Below are positions 8,559-16,792 of a stretch of DNA of 43,326 nt, one piece after another. A program made the position numbers and the translations under genes. This stretch comes from Acetobacteraceae bacterium (lineage in GTDB: Bacteria > Pseudomonadota > Alphaproteobacteria > Acetobacterales > Acetobacteraceae). The number at the start of each line of letters is the position of its first letter. Positions within the stretch are counted from its first letter, which is position 1. Location: positions 1 through 43,326 of the forward strand of contig JAMXLO010000059.1 of the NCBI GenBank assembly GCA_024280945.1, in the 5' to 3' direction. The notes under the pieces are model-generated. The model made no database searches and had not been told where the DNA came from. It saw nothing but the letters and a program-made list of their open reading frames with translations.

Positions 8559-9419
8559 ATGCGCATCGCTGTCGCGATCCTGGCGATCCTGGCGCTCGCC
8601 TCCTCCCCGATGGCGGCAGCGCAGGATGCGGTGCAGAGCCGCTTTTATCTCGCCAGCGACGGGATACGGCTGCACTATCTCGAAGCGGGACCGTCCACCG
8701 GCCACACCATCGTCTTCGTCCCAGGCTGGACCATGCCCGCCTGGATCTGGCAGCCACAGCTCCGGGCTTTCGCGCCACGCTATCACGTCGTGGCGTTCGA
8801 CCCGCGAGGTCAGGGCGACTCCGATGCGCCGGCCTGGGGATACGAACCGAAGCGACGGGGCCAGGACATCGCCGAGTTGGTCGCCAACCTGGCGCCCGTG
8901 CCGGTGCTGTTGGTCGGATGGTCGCTGGGGGTGCTGGACACGCTGGCCTACGTGCGGGCACATGGCGACCTGATGGTCGCGGGATTGGTGCTGGTTGACA
9001 ATTCGGTGGGCGAGGAGCCGCCTCCACCGCCAAGGCGGCATCGCCCCGGACCGGTGATGCCACACGCCATCGCCATGCACCGCTTCGTCACCGGCATGTT
9101 CCTGAGCCGGCAGAGCGATGACTATCTGGATCGCCTCACCCAGGCCACTCTGCGCACACCGGAGGCCGCCAGCCGCGCCCTGCTCGCTTACCCAATGCCA
9201 CGCAGCTACTGGCGCAGCGCGATCTACTCGACCGACAAGCCAGTGCTGTATGTCGTCCGTCCGGGCTGGCTGGCCGAGCAGGCCGCCAACCTCGCGCATA
9301 ACCGCCCCGGCACCCAGATCGCGGTATTCCAGGGCGCCGGTCACGCGTTGTTCGTCGATGATGCGGTGCGGTTCAATGCCTTGCTCGCGGGGTTCATGAC
9401 ACGGACCGTATGGCCGTGA
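8559..9419 (+). CDS. Secreted alpha/beta hydrolase
   Basis: A 286-aa alpha/beta-fold hydrolase with a Sec signal peptide at residues 1-21 (hydrophobic AVAILAILALASSP, cleavage after AAA or nearby). Fold landmarks are VFVPGWTMPAWIW (oxyanion region), FDPRGQGDSD, nucleophile elbow GWSLG with S122, and H262 in FQGAGHALF. The overall sequence is closest to epoxide-hydrolase/haloperoxidase-type family members; the substrate is not deducible. Its 3' end overlaps the start of the next gene by 10 nt, which suggests coupled expression with the membrane protein and the exported methyltransferase downstream. The periplasmic location fits that of its neighbours. Confidence 0.84.
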   Translation: MRIAVAILAILALASSPMAAAQDAVQSRFYLASDGIRLHYLEAGPSTGHTIVFVPGWTMPAWIWQPQLRAFAPRYHVVAFDPRGQGDSDAPAWGYEPKRRGQDIAELVANLAPVPVLLVGWSLGVLDTLAYVRAHGDLMVAGLVLVDNSVGEEPPPPPRRHRPGPVMPHAIAMHRFVTGMFLSRQSDDYLDRLTQATLRTPEAASRALLAYPMPRSYWRSAIYSTDKPVLYVVRPGWLAEQAANLAHNRPGTQIAVFQGAGHALFVDDAVRFNALLAGFMTRTVWP

Positions 9420-11929
9420 CGCGCCGCACCGCGCCGGAGCGTGACGACCGAAGGCGGAATGGCCGCAGGTCTGAATCGCACAACAACACATTCAGTCTGC
9501 TGCCGCTGTTTCTGGTCTCGATGGCGGCGGTGGGATATGAGACCGCCCTCACCCGCTACTTCGCTGTCGCGAAGTGGTCTGAGTATGGCTACTGGGTGAT
9601 CTCCATCGTCATGGTCGGCTTCGCCTTCAGCGGCGTGCTGCTGGCGCTGTGCCGCGACAAGGCGGCGCGCCATGGCGAGACACTGCTCGCCGCCTTGCCC
9701 GCGCTGTTGGTCGCCGCCGCGGCAATCGGCTTCCACCTCACCACGATCAATCCATTCAATCCGCTGCAATTGCAGAACCCGACGACGTGGCAGCCGCAAC
9801 TCTGGAACATCGCGGGCTATTACGCGTGCCTGCTGCCGTTCTTCTTTTTGACCGGGCTGTTCATCAGCCTGACCTTCATCCTGCACGCCGACCGCATCGG
9901 CCATGTCTATGGCTACGACCTCACAGGCGCAGGCGCAGGCGCGGCTCTCGTGCTGGCAATGATGTTCGTCGTGCATGCCTTCTTTCTGGTGCCGGTGCTG
10001 CTGGTACCGCTGGCCGCAAGCGCCTGGTTCGCGGTGGGACGCTGGCGCTGGGCCAGTATCGCCGCGGCGGGCGTAGCTTTCGTCGGCGCCGAGGCGCTGC
10101 TGCTGCTCGACAACCAGGCACGGTTCAACGACTTCAAGGCGATCTACGCGCCACTGCACACCCCAGATGCGCGCGTCACGGCGACCGTGCTGTCGCCGCG
10201 CGGCGATTACATGTTGCTCGACGATTTCACCGAGCGCGTGGACACCGATATTTCCAACAACGCGGGCATGCTCGGTGTTCCCGGGCCGCCGCAAACCTTC
10301 GGCTTGTACCGCGACGGCAACCGGATCGCGGCACTGCCGAAGCCGGGTGGTATCGATGTGGGTTACGCGCCCGCGTCATTGGGCGCCCTGCCGTATCAAC
10401 TGATCCCGCATGCGAAAGTGCTGCTGGTCGGCGCATCCGGCGGCTTTCGGGTGACCGAAGCCCTCGCTCTCGGTGCGGACCATGCAGACGTGCTGGAGCC
10501 GGAGCCGGTTCTGCTGCGCTCCATGGAACAAGGTCTCGGCCCATCACCGCCCTGGCAGCAGGACCACCGCGCGAGCCTGTCCGGGGGCGGACCGATTGCC
10601 GCGGTTCGGGGTGGCGGGCGATACGACATCATCGATATTTCGGCGGACTTCCTCGATGCGGCGGAGGCCAATGCGACCGCCTTCACTGCTCAGGCCCTTG
10701 CAGATGACCTGCGGGCGCTGACGCCGGGCGGCATCGTCTCCATCCCGGTGTCGATCCGTGACTTTCCGGTATATGCGCTGCGCGTACTCGCAACCGCGCG
10801 CGCCGCACTGTTGGCCGCCGGCTTCGCCGACCCTGCGGCGCACGTGGTGGTCTATCGGTCGGCCTGGAGCGCCCGGGTTCTGCTGTCCAACCGCCCGTGG
10901 GATGCGACACGCATCGCGACCTCGCGGAAGTTCTGCGACGACCGCTCGTTCGATGTGTCGTGGTATCCGGGGCTTGATCCGACCGCAGCGCGCGCCGGCA
11001 TATACAACGACCTGCCGGCCGTCTCCTTCGCCAGCGGCGAGGTCACCTCCGACGGCCCGGACGATTCGATCGCCGACGAGGCACGGGCGGTACTGGAGGA
11101 TCGCGCGACACAGTCCGGTGCGGCATTCAATCTGGCGCCCGTCACCATGGACCGGCCGTTCTTTTACGCCGTGCTGCGGCTCGCTCAGCTCGGCACAATC
11201 CTGCAGCGTCTGGAAATCCTGCCGCAGGCCGAGATCGGTGCGCTGGTCAACCTCGCAGTGCTGGCTCAGGCGGTGGTGATCGCCATACTCGTTCTGCTGG
11301 TTCCACTGGTGGCGCGACGACGGCTTCGGTTGGCGGAGACCGGTGTGCTGCGGCCGATCCTGTACTTCCCGGCATTAGGCCTGGGCTTCTTGTTCATCGA
11401 GATCTTCATGATCGAGAAGGCGAGCCTCTGGCTGAACGATCGCACCTCGGGCTTCGCCCTGGTGCTCACCGGCATGCTGGTATTTTCCGGCCTGGGTGCC
11501 ATGCTGGCGGACCGCACGGGCTCGCGCCGCGCCATCGGCATTGCGTGCCTGATCATCGTGGTGTGGTGCGGCATCACACTGGCCGGGCTGCAGCCAGCGA
11601 TCCTGGCGACCCTCGACCTACCCTGGAGTGTTCGCGCGGCCCTGGTGCTGGTCGCACTGGCGCCTGTGTCGGTGGCGCTTGGACTGCCATTCCCGCTGGG
11701 CCTGGCGAACACCGGCTCGGGGGCATTGTTGCCTTGGGCGTGGGGGCTGAACGGCGCCTTTTCTGTGGTGGCGACGCCGCTCGCCAACCTGATCGCTCGA
11801 GAGGCCGGCTTCAGCCGGGTTCTGCTCTGTGCCGCGCTGCTGTATGTGCTTGCGCTGATAACGTTTCCCGCAGCAAGGAAGAGCCCGGTTTGGCAGCACA
11901 TATCAGTAGGATCACGCGCCGCGGAGTGA
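9410..11929 (+). CDS. Polytopic membrane protein with spermidine-synthase-like central domain
   Basis: An 839-aa protein in three parts. An N-terminal membrane domain (about residues 28-235) has roughly six hydrophobic helices. A soluble Rossmann-like domain (about 240-600) follows, and a second membrane domain (about 610-830) has six or seven helices. The soluble part resembles polyamine aminopropyltransferases: VLLVGASGGFRVTEAL at motif I, an acidic loop EPEP, then YDIIDISADFLDA at the motif-IV position. Motif I is GASGG and not the GGGDG of true SpeE, so polyamine synthesis is doubtful. The second membrane domain contains FLFIEIFMIEKASLWL, a stretch I recall from fused membrane proteins annotated spermine-synthase-like. 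The gene overlaps both neighbours. The product is unknown. Confidence 0.75.
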   Translation: MAVTRRTAPERDDRRRNGRRSESHNNTFSLLPLFLVSMAAVGYETALTRYFAVAKWSEYGYWVISIVMVGFAFSGVLLALCRDKAARHGETLLAALPALLVAAAAIGFHLTTINPFNPLQLQNPTTWQPQLWNIAGYYACLLPFFFLTGLFISLTFILHADRIGHVYGYDLTGAGAGAALVLAMMFVVHAFFLVPVLLVPLAASAWFAVGRWRWASIAAAGVAFVGAEALLLLDNQARFNDFKAIYAPLHTPDARVTATVLSPRGDYMLLDDFTERVDTDISNNAGMLGVPGPPQTFGLYRDGNRIAALPKPGGIDVGYAPASLGALPYQLIPHAKVLLVGASGGFRVTEALALGADHADVLEPEPVLLRSMEQGLGPSPPWQQDHRASLSGGGPIAAVRGGGRYDIIDISADFLDAAEANATAFTAQALADDLRALTPGGIVSIPVSIRDFPVYALRVLATARAALLAAGFADPAAHVVVYRSAWSARVLLSNRPWDATRIATSRKFCDDRSFDVSWYPGLDPTAARAGIYNDLPAVSFASGEVTSDGPDDSIADEARAVLEDRATQSGAAFNLAPVTMDRPFFYAVLRLAQLGTILQRLEILPQAEIGALVNLAVLAQAVVIAILVLLVPLVARRRLRLAETGVLRPILYFPALGLGFLFIEIFMIEKASLWLNDRTSGFALVLTGMLVFSGLGAMLADRTGSRRAIGIACLIIVVWCGITLAGLQPAILATLDLPWSVRAALVLVALAPVSVALGLPFPLGLANTGSGALLPWAWGLNGAFSVVATPLANLIAREAGFSRVLLCAALLYVLALITFPAARKSPVWQHISVGSRAAE
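11875..11883 (+). promoter_or_regulatory. Ribosome binding site supporting a TTG start
   Basis: The purine run AAGGAAGAG sits inside the 3' end of the membrane-protein gene, 6 nt before the TTG at 11890. It supports that TTG over the ATG at 11929. Only the TTG start keeps the twin-arginine motif in the product. Confidence 0.5.
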
Positions 11930-12807
11930 TGGCCGCGGCCGGCGCACTGGGCTTCGTGCGTACGGCCCCGGCCGCGGCGTGGACTCTCGCCGCATACGAG
12001 AAGGCGATGCAGGAATCCGGTCGGCCGGTCAGCCTGACCGACGCGCAGTTCGACGCGATCCAGAAGCGCAAGCCCGCCGCCTTGCATCTCATCGAGACCT
12101 ATTTGAAAGCTCATCTCGGCGACGCCGATCCGGCCGTGATGGCAGCCTTCGGAGCCGTGCCGCGCGAATATTTTCACTACATCTATTCCGAGCACCGCGC
12201 GACTCCTGGCGACGCGTATGAGTCGGATCCCAAGCCCTGGGGGTTGGGCTATGGCTCGGCATTGTCCGACTATCTCGGCCAGGCCTATATGACGCAGGTC
12301 TGCAAGCCGAAAGCCGAGGACGTGACGCTGGAGATTGGCACTGGCAGCGGCTTCCAGAGCGCGTTGCTTTCACGCATCGTCAAGCAGGCATACTCGATCG
12401 AGATCATCGAGCCGCTTGGCAAGGCGGTCGGTAAGATTTTCGCACCTCTTGGCTATCGCAACGTTCATACTCGTGTCGGCGACGGCTATTACGGCTGGCC
12501 GGAAGTGCAAGGCGGATTCGATATCATCATCGTGACCTGCGCCGCCCAATATGCACCGCCCGACCTGTTCAAGCAGTTGAAGCCCGGCGGGCGGATGGTC
12601 ATTCCGATCGGTCAGCCATTCAAGCGCGGCCAGGTTCTCTACGTCTATACGAAGGACGCTGAGGGCAAGGTTCACTCCAAGCGTGACATTGGCGTGTTCT
12701 TCATTCCGATGACCGGTGCGATCGCCAAAACTCCAGCGCCGCACGCAGCCGCCGCGACTGAGCCCACGCCGCCTGCGGGTCAGTCAGAGAAGCCGGCAAG
12801 CGATTAG
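11890..12807 (+). CDS. Protein-L-isoaspartate O-methyltransferase-like protein with Tat-type signal
   Basis: A 305-aa SAM-methyltransferase of the PCMT family. After the leader come an alpha-helical segment with AVPREYFHYIYSEH, the YLGQAYMTQVC equivalent of the PCMT substrate loop, SAM motif I LEIGTGSGFQSALLS, YSIEIIEPLGKAV, and KPGGRMVIPIGQP. PCMTs repair isoaspartyl residues in damaged proteins and are normally cytosolic. Starting at TTG 11890 gives SRITRRGVMAAAGALGF, a twin-arginine leader with a hydrophobic stretch ending near PAAAW, so export is predicted. The ATG at 11929 (TGATG with the upstream stop) would keep only the hydrophobic part. The C-terminus is a low-complexity Ala/Pro tail. 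It overlaps the membrane protein gene. Confidence 0.78.
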   Translation: MAAHISRITRRGVMAAAGALGFVRTAPAAAWTLAAYEKAMQESGRPVSLTDAQFDAIQKRKPAALHLIETYLKAHLGDADPAVMAAFGAVPREYFHYIYSEHRATPGDAYESDPKPWGLGYGSALSDYLGQAYMTQVCKPKAEDVTLEIGTGSGFQSALLSRIVKQAYSIEIIEPLGKAVGKIFAPLGYRNVHTRVGDGYYGWPEVQGGFDIIIVTCAAQYAPPDLFKQLKPGGRMVIPIGQPFKRGQVLYVYTKDAEGKVHSKRDIGVFFIPMTGAIAKTPAPHAAAATEPTPPAGQSEKPASD

Positions 12808-12828
12808 GAGCGCAGCGACCGCTACCGG

Positions 12829-14643
12829 TTATCTGTTTGCCTTGGTCGGCAGACCCAACGTTCGTCCTGGGTAGCCGGCGGCATCAAAATAAACCGTGTC
12901 GCCAACCTTCTGCGTCAGGAGGATTGTCACGTTCCCCATTGCATCCGGCTCTGACTGCAGTACCGCCTCACTATATGTGGGCACAGATCCGTTCGGCATT
13001 GCCTCGGCCAGCTCGCGCCCGATAAGCTTGCCCTTCGCCTGGATTTTCAGTCTCAGCAGGCGAGCAATGGTAATGCCGATGTCAGCATTGCTGGCGGGGG
13101 CGTCGTCCTCAAAACGTTGCCGAAAGCTTGGTCCAGCGGCGCCCATGATGTTGCGGGTGTCGGCGCGAGAAAAGCTCCCGTGCATGCCCTGGCCTTGCTG
13201 CAGCCCCGTATCAGCAATCTCCGCGCCACATGTGGCGGCGTCCGCGCATCCGGTCGAGAACGAGCGGAAGTTCACGACGATCGCCGGCGCAGGTGTCACG
13301 GCAGTGCCGCGAAAGGCAATCGCCGATAATGCGAGTGTGCCCGCAATTCGACCCAGCTCATCGTTCACAAACAGGCCGCTCAGGTAATCCTGCTTGGACA
13401 GCGCCGTGACAATTTTGGCAGCCAATGCCCTCTCGCCAGTGGGCAGGTAGACAAGGTCGGATCCGCCGTTGGCCGCAACGACTGCTACAGGCCGTGAAGG
13501 ATCCTCACCAATAGCGCCGTTGCCACGCGCCGGATGTGCACCGACGTCCACCAATGCGTTCTTTTCGTCAGGGTCGTAGAGGGGAAGGCCCAACGCGTGA
13601 GCAAGATCGATTGCGACGAAGCCCGGCGGCAGCAGGTGGGGGGACACATCCTTGTAACTCTGCGTCGCAGCCCAGCTTGTTGCGCTCTCCTTACTGATCG
13701 TCGAAAACCCATGGTCGGATGTGAGGATCACATCGGTGCTGTCGTCGAGTCCCTGCTCCTTCAGCGCGTCGACCAATCCGGCAAGATTATTGTCTGCGTT
13801 CCTGATCGCAGCGAGCGAGGTAGGACCATTGATTCCAGGTAGTAGCCGGCCGAGACTATCGCCCTGATTGTGCTGCGTTCCGTCAGGGTCACGCGACCAG
13901 TACACCATGACGAAAGGCTTCCCACGTTCTTTGAAAATGGGTAGCACCGCCTTGGTCGCCACATTTAAGAAGAAGTTCTGCTGATCCACATTCGCGACCG
14001 TGGTCCCGGCAACTGTATTGGTTCCTGCCTTGCCATTGTCTCCCCGGGTCGGAGCCTGAGCGGGCAGATGAGCCGCTGCCATCCGCTCTTTCAGTTCGTC
14101 AGAGAGTGGGATTCCGCCGGTGCGGCCACTCATGTCATCAACAAGGAAGGTATGTTGTCCAGTCCGCTCCGTATGATCGAAAATCAGCGCCGGACCAAGC
14201 TTGCCGATGCTTGCCGTCGAAAATCCCGCGCTACGGGCCGCTTTGAGAATAGTTGCTTCATTCAGATAGTCGCCGGCGAAATGTGCATCGACATCGCCCA
14301 GCACAGGATCGCTCTCAAGCGATGGGGTGATGCTGTCCCCGGCGCCAGACACCTGAAACGCCGTGTAGATCGTGTTGCTGAAGTCCCCCGTATCGCCAAG
14401 CAGGTGTCCTGTCGCCATGCCCGACGCGTTGGCAGTGGTGAAGGTCGGGAACAGTGAGTGAGTATTGGTGAAACGGACACCACGGCTCAGCAGCGCAGTC
14501 ATCGCTGGTGCCGTCTGCTCGCTGACCATGCCTGGCCGCAGCCCGTCCGCCACGAAAAGGACGACGTTATGCGGCTGGGGTTGGGCCAGGACGGGAGATA
14601 TCCACGCAGTGAAGACAGCAATGGCAGCAAGCGGTGAGCGCAT
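12829..14643 (-). CDS. Exported alkaline-phosphatase-superfamily phosphodiesterase
   Basis: A 604-aa protein with an N-terminal signal peptide (SPLAAIAVFTAWISPVLAQ) and a type I phosphodiesterase/nucleotide pyrophosphatase fold. Metal-site motifs are VVLFVADGLRPG (Asp), the nucleophile Thr within FPTFTTANASG, WSRDPDGTQHNQGDS (Asp and His), LTSDHGFST (Asp-His), and a late GMHGSFS (His). It should hydrolyse phosphodiesters or phosphate esters in the periplasm. The ATG at 14643 starts the signal peptide directly; the frame is open 16 codons upstream. Base composition is lower in GC than the neighbours (for example 48% in 13921-13980), suggesting transfer. It is a single-gene unit facing the methyltransferase, with a palindromic repeat about 100 bp upstream. 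Confidence 0.84.
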   Translation of the reverse strand: MRSPLAAIAVFTAWISPVLAQPQPHNVVLFVADGLRPGMVSEQTAPAMTALLSRGVRFTNTHSLFPTFTTANASGMATGHLLGDTGDFSNTIYTAFQVSGAGDSITPSLESDPVLGDVDAHFAGDYLNEATILKAARSAGFSTASIGKLGPALIFDHTERTGQHTFLVDDMSGRTGGIPLSDELKERMAAAHLPAQAPTRGDNGKAGTNTVAGTTVANVDQQNFFLNVATKAVLPIFKERGKPFVMVYWSRDPDGTQHNQGDSLGRLLPGINGPTSLAAIRNADNNLAGLVDALKEQGLDDSTDVILTSDHGFSTISKESATSWAATQSYKDVSPHLLPPGFVAIDLAHALGLPLYDPDEKNALVDVGAHPARGNGAIGEDPSRPVAVVAANGGSDLVYLPTGERALAAKIVTALSKQDYLSGLFVNDELGRIAGTLALSAIAFRGTAVTPAPAIVVNFRSFSTGCADAATCGAEIADTGLQQGQGMHGSFSRADTRNIMGAAGPSFRQRFEDDAPASNADIGITIARLLRLKIQAKGKLIGRELAEAMPNGSVPTYSEAVLQSEPDAMGNVTILLTQKVGDTVYFDAAGYPGRTLGLPTKANR

Positions 14644-14988
14644 CCGAAGAAATCTCCTTGCTGACAGGAGCTCTATGCCGAAACGCTGCAACGGAATATC
14701 TCAGTTCTGTTACAGTGATCTGATCGGCCCATCCGCACGGGCAAGTGTCATTGCGACCCTCGCGAATGCGAGGGAAAGCAATGTCGAGCCGAGCGCCGCC
14801 ACCACTGCGTGACCGCGATCACTTCGACGCCGCGCTCTTCACAATGACACTTGGGCGAAGGGAAAATGGCGGACCAGCGCAAAGCGCAGCCCGTCGCCGC
14901 CAGACTTGTGTCGGCCGCGCGACATGGCACTGTTGCCGTGACGGATGGCCGAGACCAGTCCGGCCACGACCGAGGGGAGAGAGAGTTC
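14644..14988. other. 345-bp intergenic region with palindromic element
   Basis: This gap separates the divergent phosphodiesterase and crotonase genes. It holds the inverted-repeat element at 14742-14853 and, at its right end, the GAGGGGAGAGAGAG ribosome binding site of the crotonase gene. The open frame crossing it lacks any recognisable protein sequence. No convincing sigma-70 promoter was seen. Confidence 0.5.
14742..14853. repeat. 112-bp palindromic element with 12-bp terminal inverted repeats
   Basis: The element is bounded by the perfect 12-bp inverted repeat CAAGTGTCATTG (14742-14753) and CAATGACACTTG (14842-14853). Inside, CCCTCGC / GCGAGGG (14757-14774) forms a tight hairpin with loop GAAT. 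It is enclosed by CATTGC and GCAATG, giving an extended local stem. A 19-nt end sequence (GCGAGGGTCGCAATGACAC on the minus strand) recurs with one mismatch at 22101-22119, so this is a dispersed repeat. It resembles the GTCATTGCGA-type palindromic repeats of proteobacterial genomes. It has no coding capacity and could be a MITE-like or REP-like element. Confidence 0.7.
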
Positions 14989-15759
14989 ATGGGCTACGAA
15001 CACATTCTAACCAACGTAGAGGACGGCGTCGGCACGATCACCCTGAACCGCCCCGACAAGCTGAACGCAATGAACCGCAAGCTATCGGCCGAGCTTCACG
15101 CGGCAGTGAACGCGATGGATGCCGACGACGGGGTCGGCTGCATCGTGATCACCGGTGCCGGCAAAGCGTTCTCCGCCGGCGGTGATATTCACGAGCAGCG
15201 CGAAGACGACCGTCGCTACTCATTCGAACAGCTCGAGGCGATGCGCGAGGGCCGTCGCGCCTACGACATCGCCGGCTCCGCCAAGCCCACGATCGGCATG
15301 ATGAACGGCCTGGCCTATGGCGGTGCTGCCGTGCTGTCCTCCTCGCTCGACATGCGCATCGGCTGCGAGGACACCAAGTTCCGTTTTCTTGCGGCGGCAT
15401 ATGGCCGGATCAACAGCACCTGGTCACTTGGCGCACAGATCGGCTGGCCGCTCGCCAAGGAACTGCTGTTCACCGCTCGCGTCGTCGAAGCCGAGGAGGC
15501 GTATCGCATCGGGCTACTGAACCATCTCGTACCGCGCGAGAAGCTGCGGGACAAGACCATGGAGATCGCGCGCATGATCGCCGGCAATCACCGAGGTGCC
15601 GTCATGGGTGTCAAGCGGCTGCTGCTGGAACAGAAAGGCGAAAGCCTAGAGCGCGCCTACGAGATCGAGCACCACTACACCACGCACGTGATGCGCGGCG
15701 CCAAAGCCGAGGATGCATTCCCTGAGTTCATTGCGCGCAAGGGAAAGGCGATGACCTGA
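14989..15759 (+). CDS. Enoyl-CoA hydratase/isomerase (crotonase-fold) family protein
   Basis: A 256-aa crotonase-fold protein. The N-terminal ITLNRPDKLNAMN and the CoA/oxyanion motif AFSAGGDIHEQ are clear, and the second oxyanion glycine region is LAYGGAAVLSSSLDMRI. Aligned to rat mitochondrial enoyl-CoA hydratase, the two catalytic glutamates (E144 and E164 there) fall on V115 and A135. Canonical water addition to enoyl-CoA is therefore unlikely, and isomerase, hydrolase or decarboxylase chemistry is possible. The ATG at 14989 follows a strong purine-rich ribosome site; the frame is open upstream without family similarity. Its stop overlaps the next gene's start by one base (TGATG), so the two crotonases are coupled and may form hetero-oligomers. 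Confidence 0.87.
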   Translation: MGYEHILTNVEDGVGTITLNRPDKLNAMNRKLSAELHAAVNAMDADDGVGCIVITGAGKAFSAGGDIHEQREDDRRYSFEQLEAMREGRRAYDIAGSAKPTIGMMNGLAYGGAAVLSSSLDMRIGCEDTKFRFLAAAYGRINSTWSLGAQIGWPLAKELLFTARVVEAEEAYRIGLLNHLVPREKLRDKTMEIARMIAGNHRGAVMGVKRLLLEQKGESLERAYEIEHHYTTHVMRGAKAEDAFPEFIARKGKAMT

Positions 15760-16676
15760 TGGCTCTGAGATACGAGAAGCGCGACGGCGTCGCCTATATC
15801 ACGCTGAACAATCCGGCGAAGGCAAACATCTTTGACAAGGAGACGTCGGACGAGATCTCTGATGCATGGATTGACATGTGGGAGGATCGCGACATCCGCT
15901 GCGCGATCCTGACGGGAGCCGGCGACCGGTATTTCTGTGGCGGGCACAATCTGGCGCCCCGCAAGAACATTACCGAGGAGGAACGCGAGTATCTGCGCAC
16001 CAAGCGCATCTTCTGGCCACTCGCAGGCACCGTGCACGGACAGAAGACCGGTGTCGATGGCCGGTTTGGCGACCATTACCCGCGCGTGTGGAAGCCAGTC
16101 ATCGCCGCAGTGAACGGCTGGGCGGCAGGCGCCGGCCTGTATGTTCTCTTGTCGTCCACCGACATCCGCATCGCCAGCGCCGAGAACGCACGGTTCAAAT
16201 TCTCGCTGCTGTCGCAGGGGTGGATCGGACATGGGCCAGGCGCCAGTCTGCTCATCAAGCAGCTTCGCTACGCCGATGCGATGAAGATCCTGTTGACCGA
16301 CGAACCGTTCGATGCTCAGGAGGCGCTGCGTATCGGCCTGGTGAACGACGTGGTGCCGCACGCGCAACTGATGGAGCGGGCCGAGAAATACGCGCGCCAC
16401 ATCGTCAAGCTGCCGCCGGTGGCAGTGCGCATGATGAAGGAGTTCGTCGTACGCTTCGGCGATCTGCCGACGGATCAGGCGTGGCATGTGCAGACGCTGA
16501 TGAACAATCTGCTGATCCAGGTGACCACGGACGGCGAGGAAGGCCGCCAGGCATTCAACGCCAAACGCCCACCCAACTTCACCGGCGCCCTGCGCCGCCG
16601 CGGCGAGGCGTGGCGCGAACCGTCCGAAGAGGATGCCGAACGCCTGGATGAGGCATATCGCAGCGGAGAATTCTAG
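15759..16676 (+). CDS. Second crotonase-fold enoyl-CoA hydratase/isomerase-like protein
   Basis: A 305-aa crotonase-fold protein with YITLNNPAKANIFD at the N-terminus, YFCGGHNLAPR at the first oxyanion region and NGWAAGAGLYVLLSSTDIRI at the second. The usual catalytic glutamates are absent: E144 falls on V129 (or Y128, depending on the gap) and E164 on L150. It is about 45 residues longer than typical crotonases. The extra length is a 35-residue insertion after the first loop (around KRIFWPLAGTVHGQKTG) and a charged C-terminal tail. The start overlaps the preceding stop. The pair most likely acts on one CoA thioester, but the sequence does not reveal which. Confidence 0.85.
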   Translation: MALRYEKRDGVAYITLNNPAKANIFDKETSDEISDAWIDMWEDRDIRCAILTGAGDRYFCGGHNLAPRKNITEEEREYLRTKRIFWPLAGTVHGQKTGVDGRFGDHYPRVWKPVIAAVNGWAAGAGLYVLLSSTDIRIASAENARFKFSLLSQGWIGHGPGASLLIKQLRYADAMKILLTDEPFDAQEALRIGLVNDVVPHAQLMERAEKYARHIVKLPPVAVRMMKEFVVRFGDLPTDQAWHVQTLMNNLLIQVTTDGEEGRQAFNAKRPPNFTGALRRRGEAWREPSEEDAERLDEAYRSGEF

Positions 16677-16755
16677 TGTCCCGATTGGGAAGTCCGCCAC
16701 AGGTGGATCCGCTAGATGCGGACTTCGGAACCGCCACACTAGCGCCGCGGGACAC
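16673..16755. repeat. Nested inverted repeats with alternative pairing
   Basis: Starting at the stop of the second crotonase gene there are three perfect inverted repeats. GTGTCCCG (16676-16683) pairs with CGGGACAC (16748-16755). CTAGTGT (16673-16679) pairs with ACACTAG (16736-16742). GAAGTCCGC (16689-16697) pairs with GCGGACTTC (16718-16726). The first two share bases and cannot form together; the third can form inside either. It lies between a stop and the MscS start, so it may be a terminator-like structure or the remnant of an inverted-repeat element. There is no T-run. Confidence 0.5.
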
Positions 16756-16792
16756 GCCCGCAGCTCCGTAGGCGTCGTGGAGGGTTGACCCC

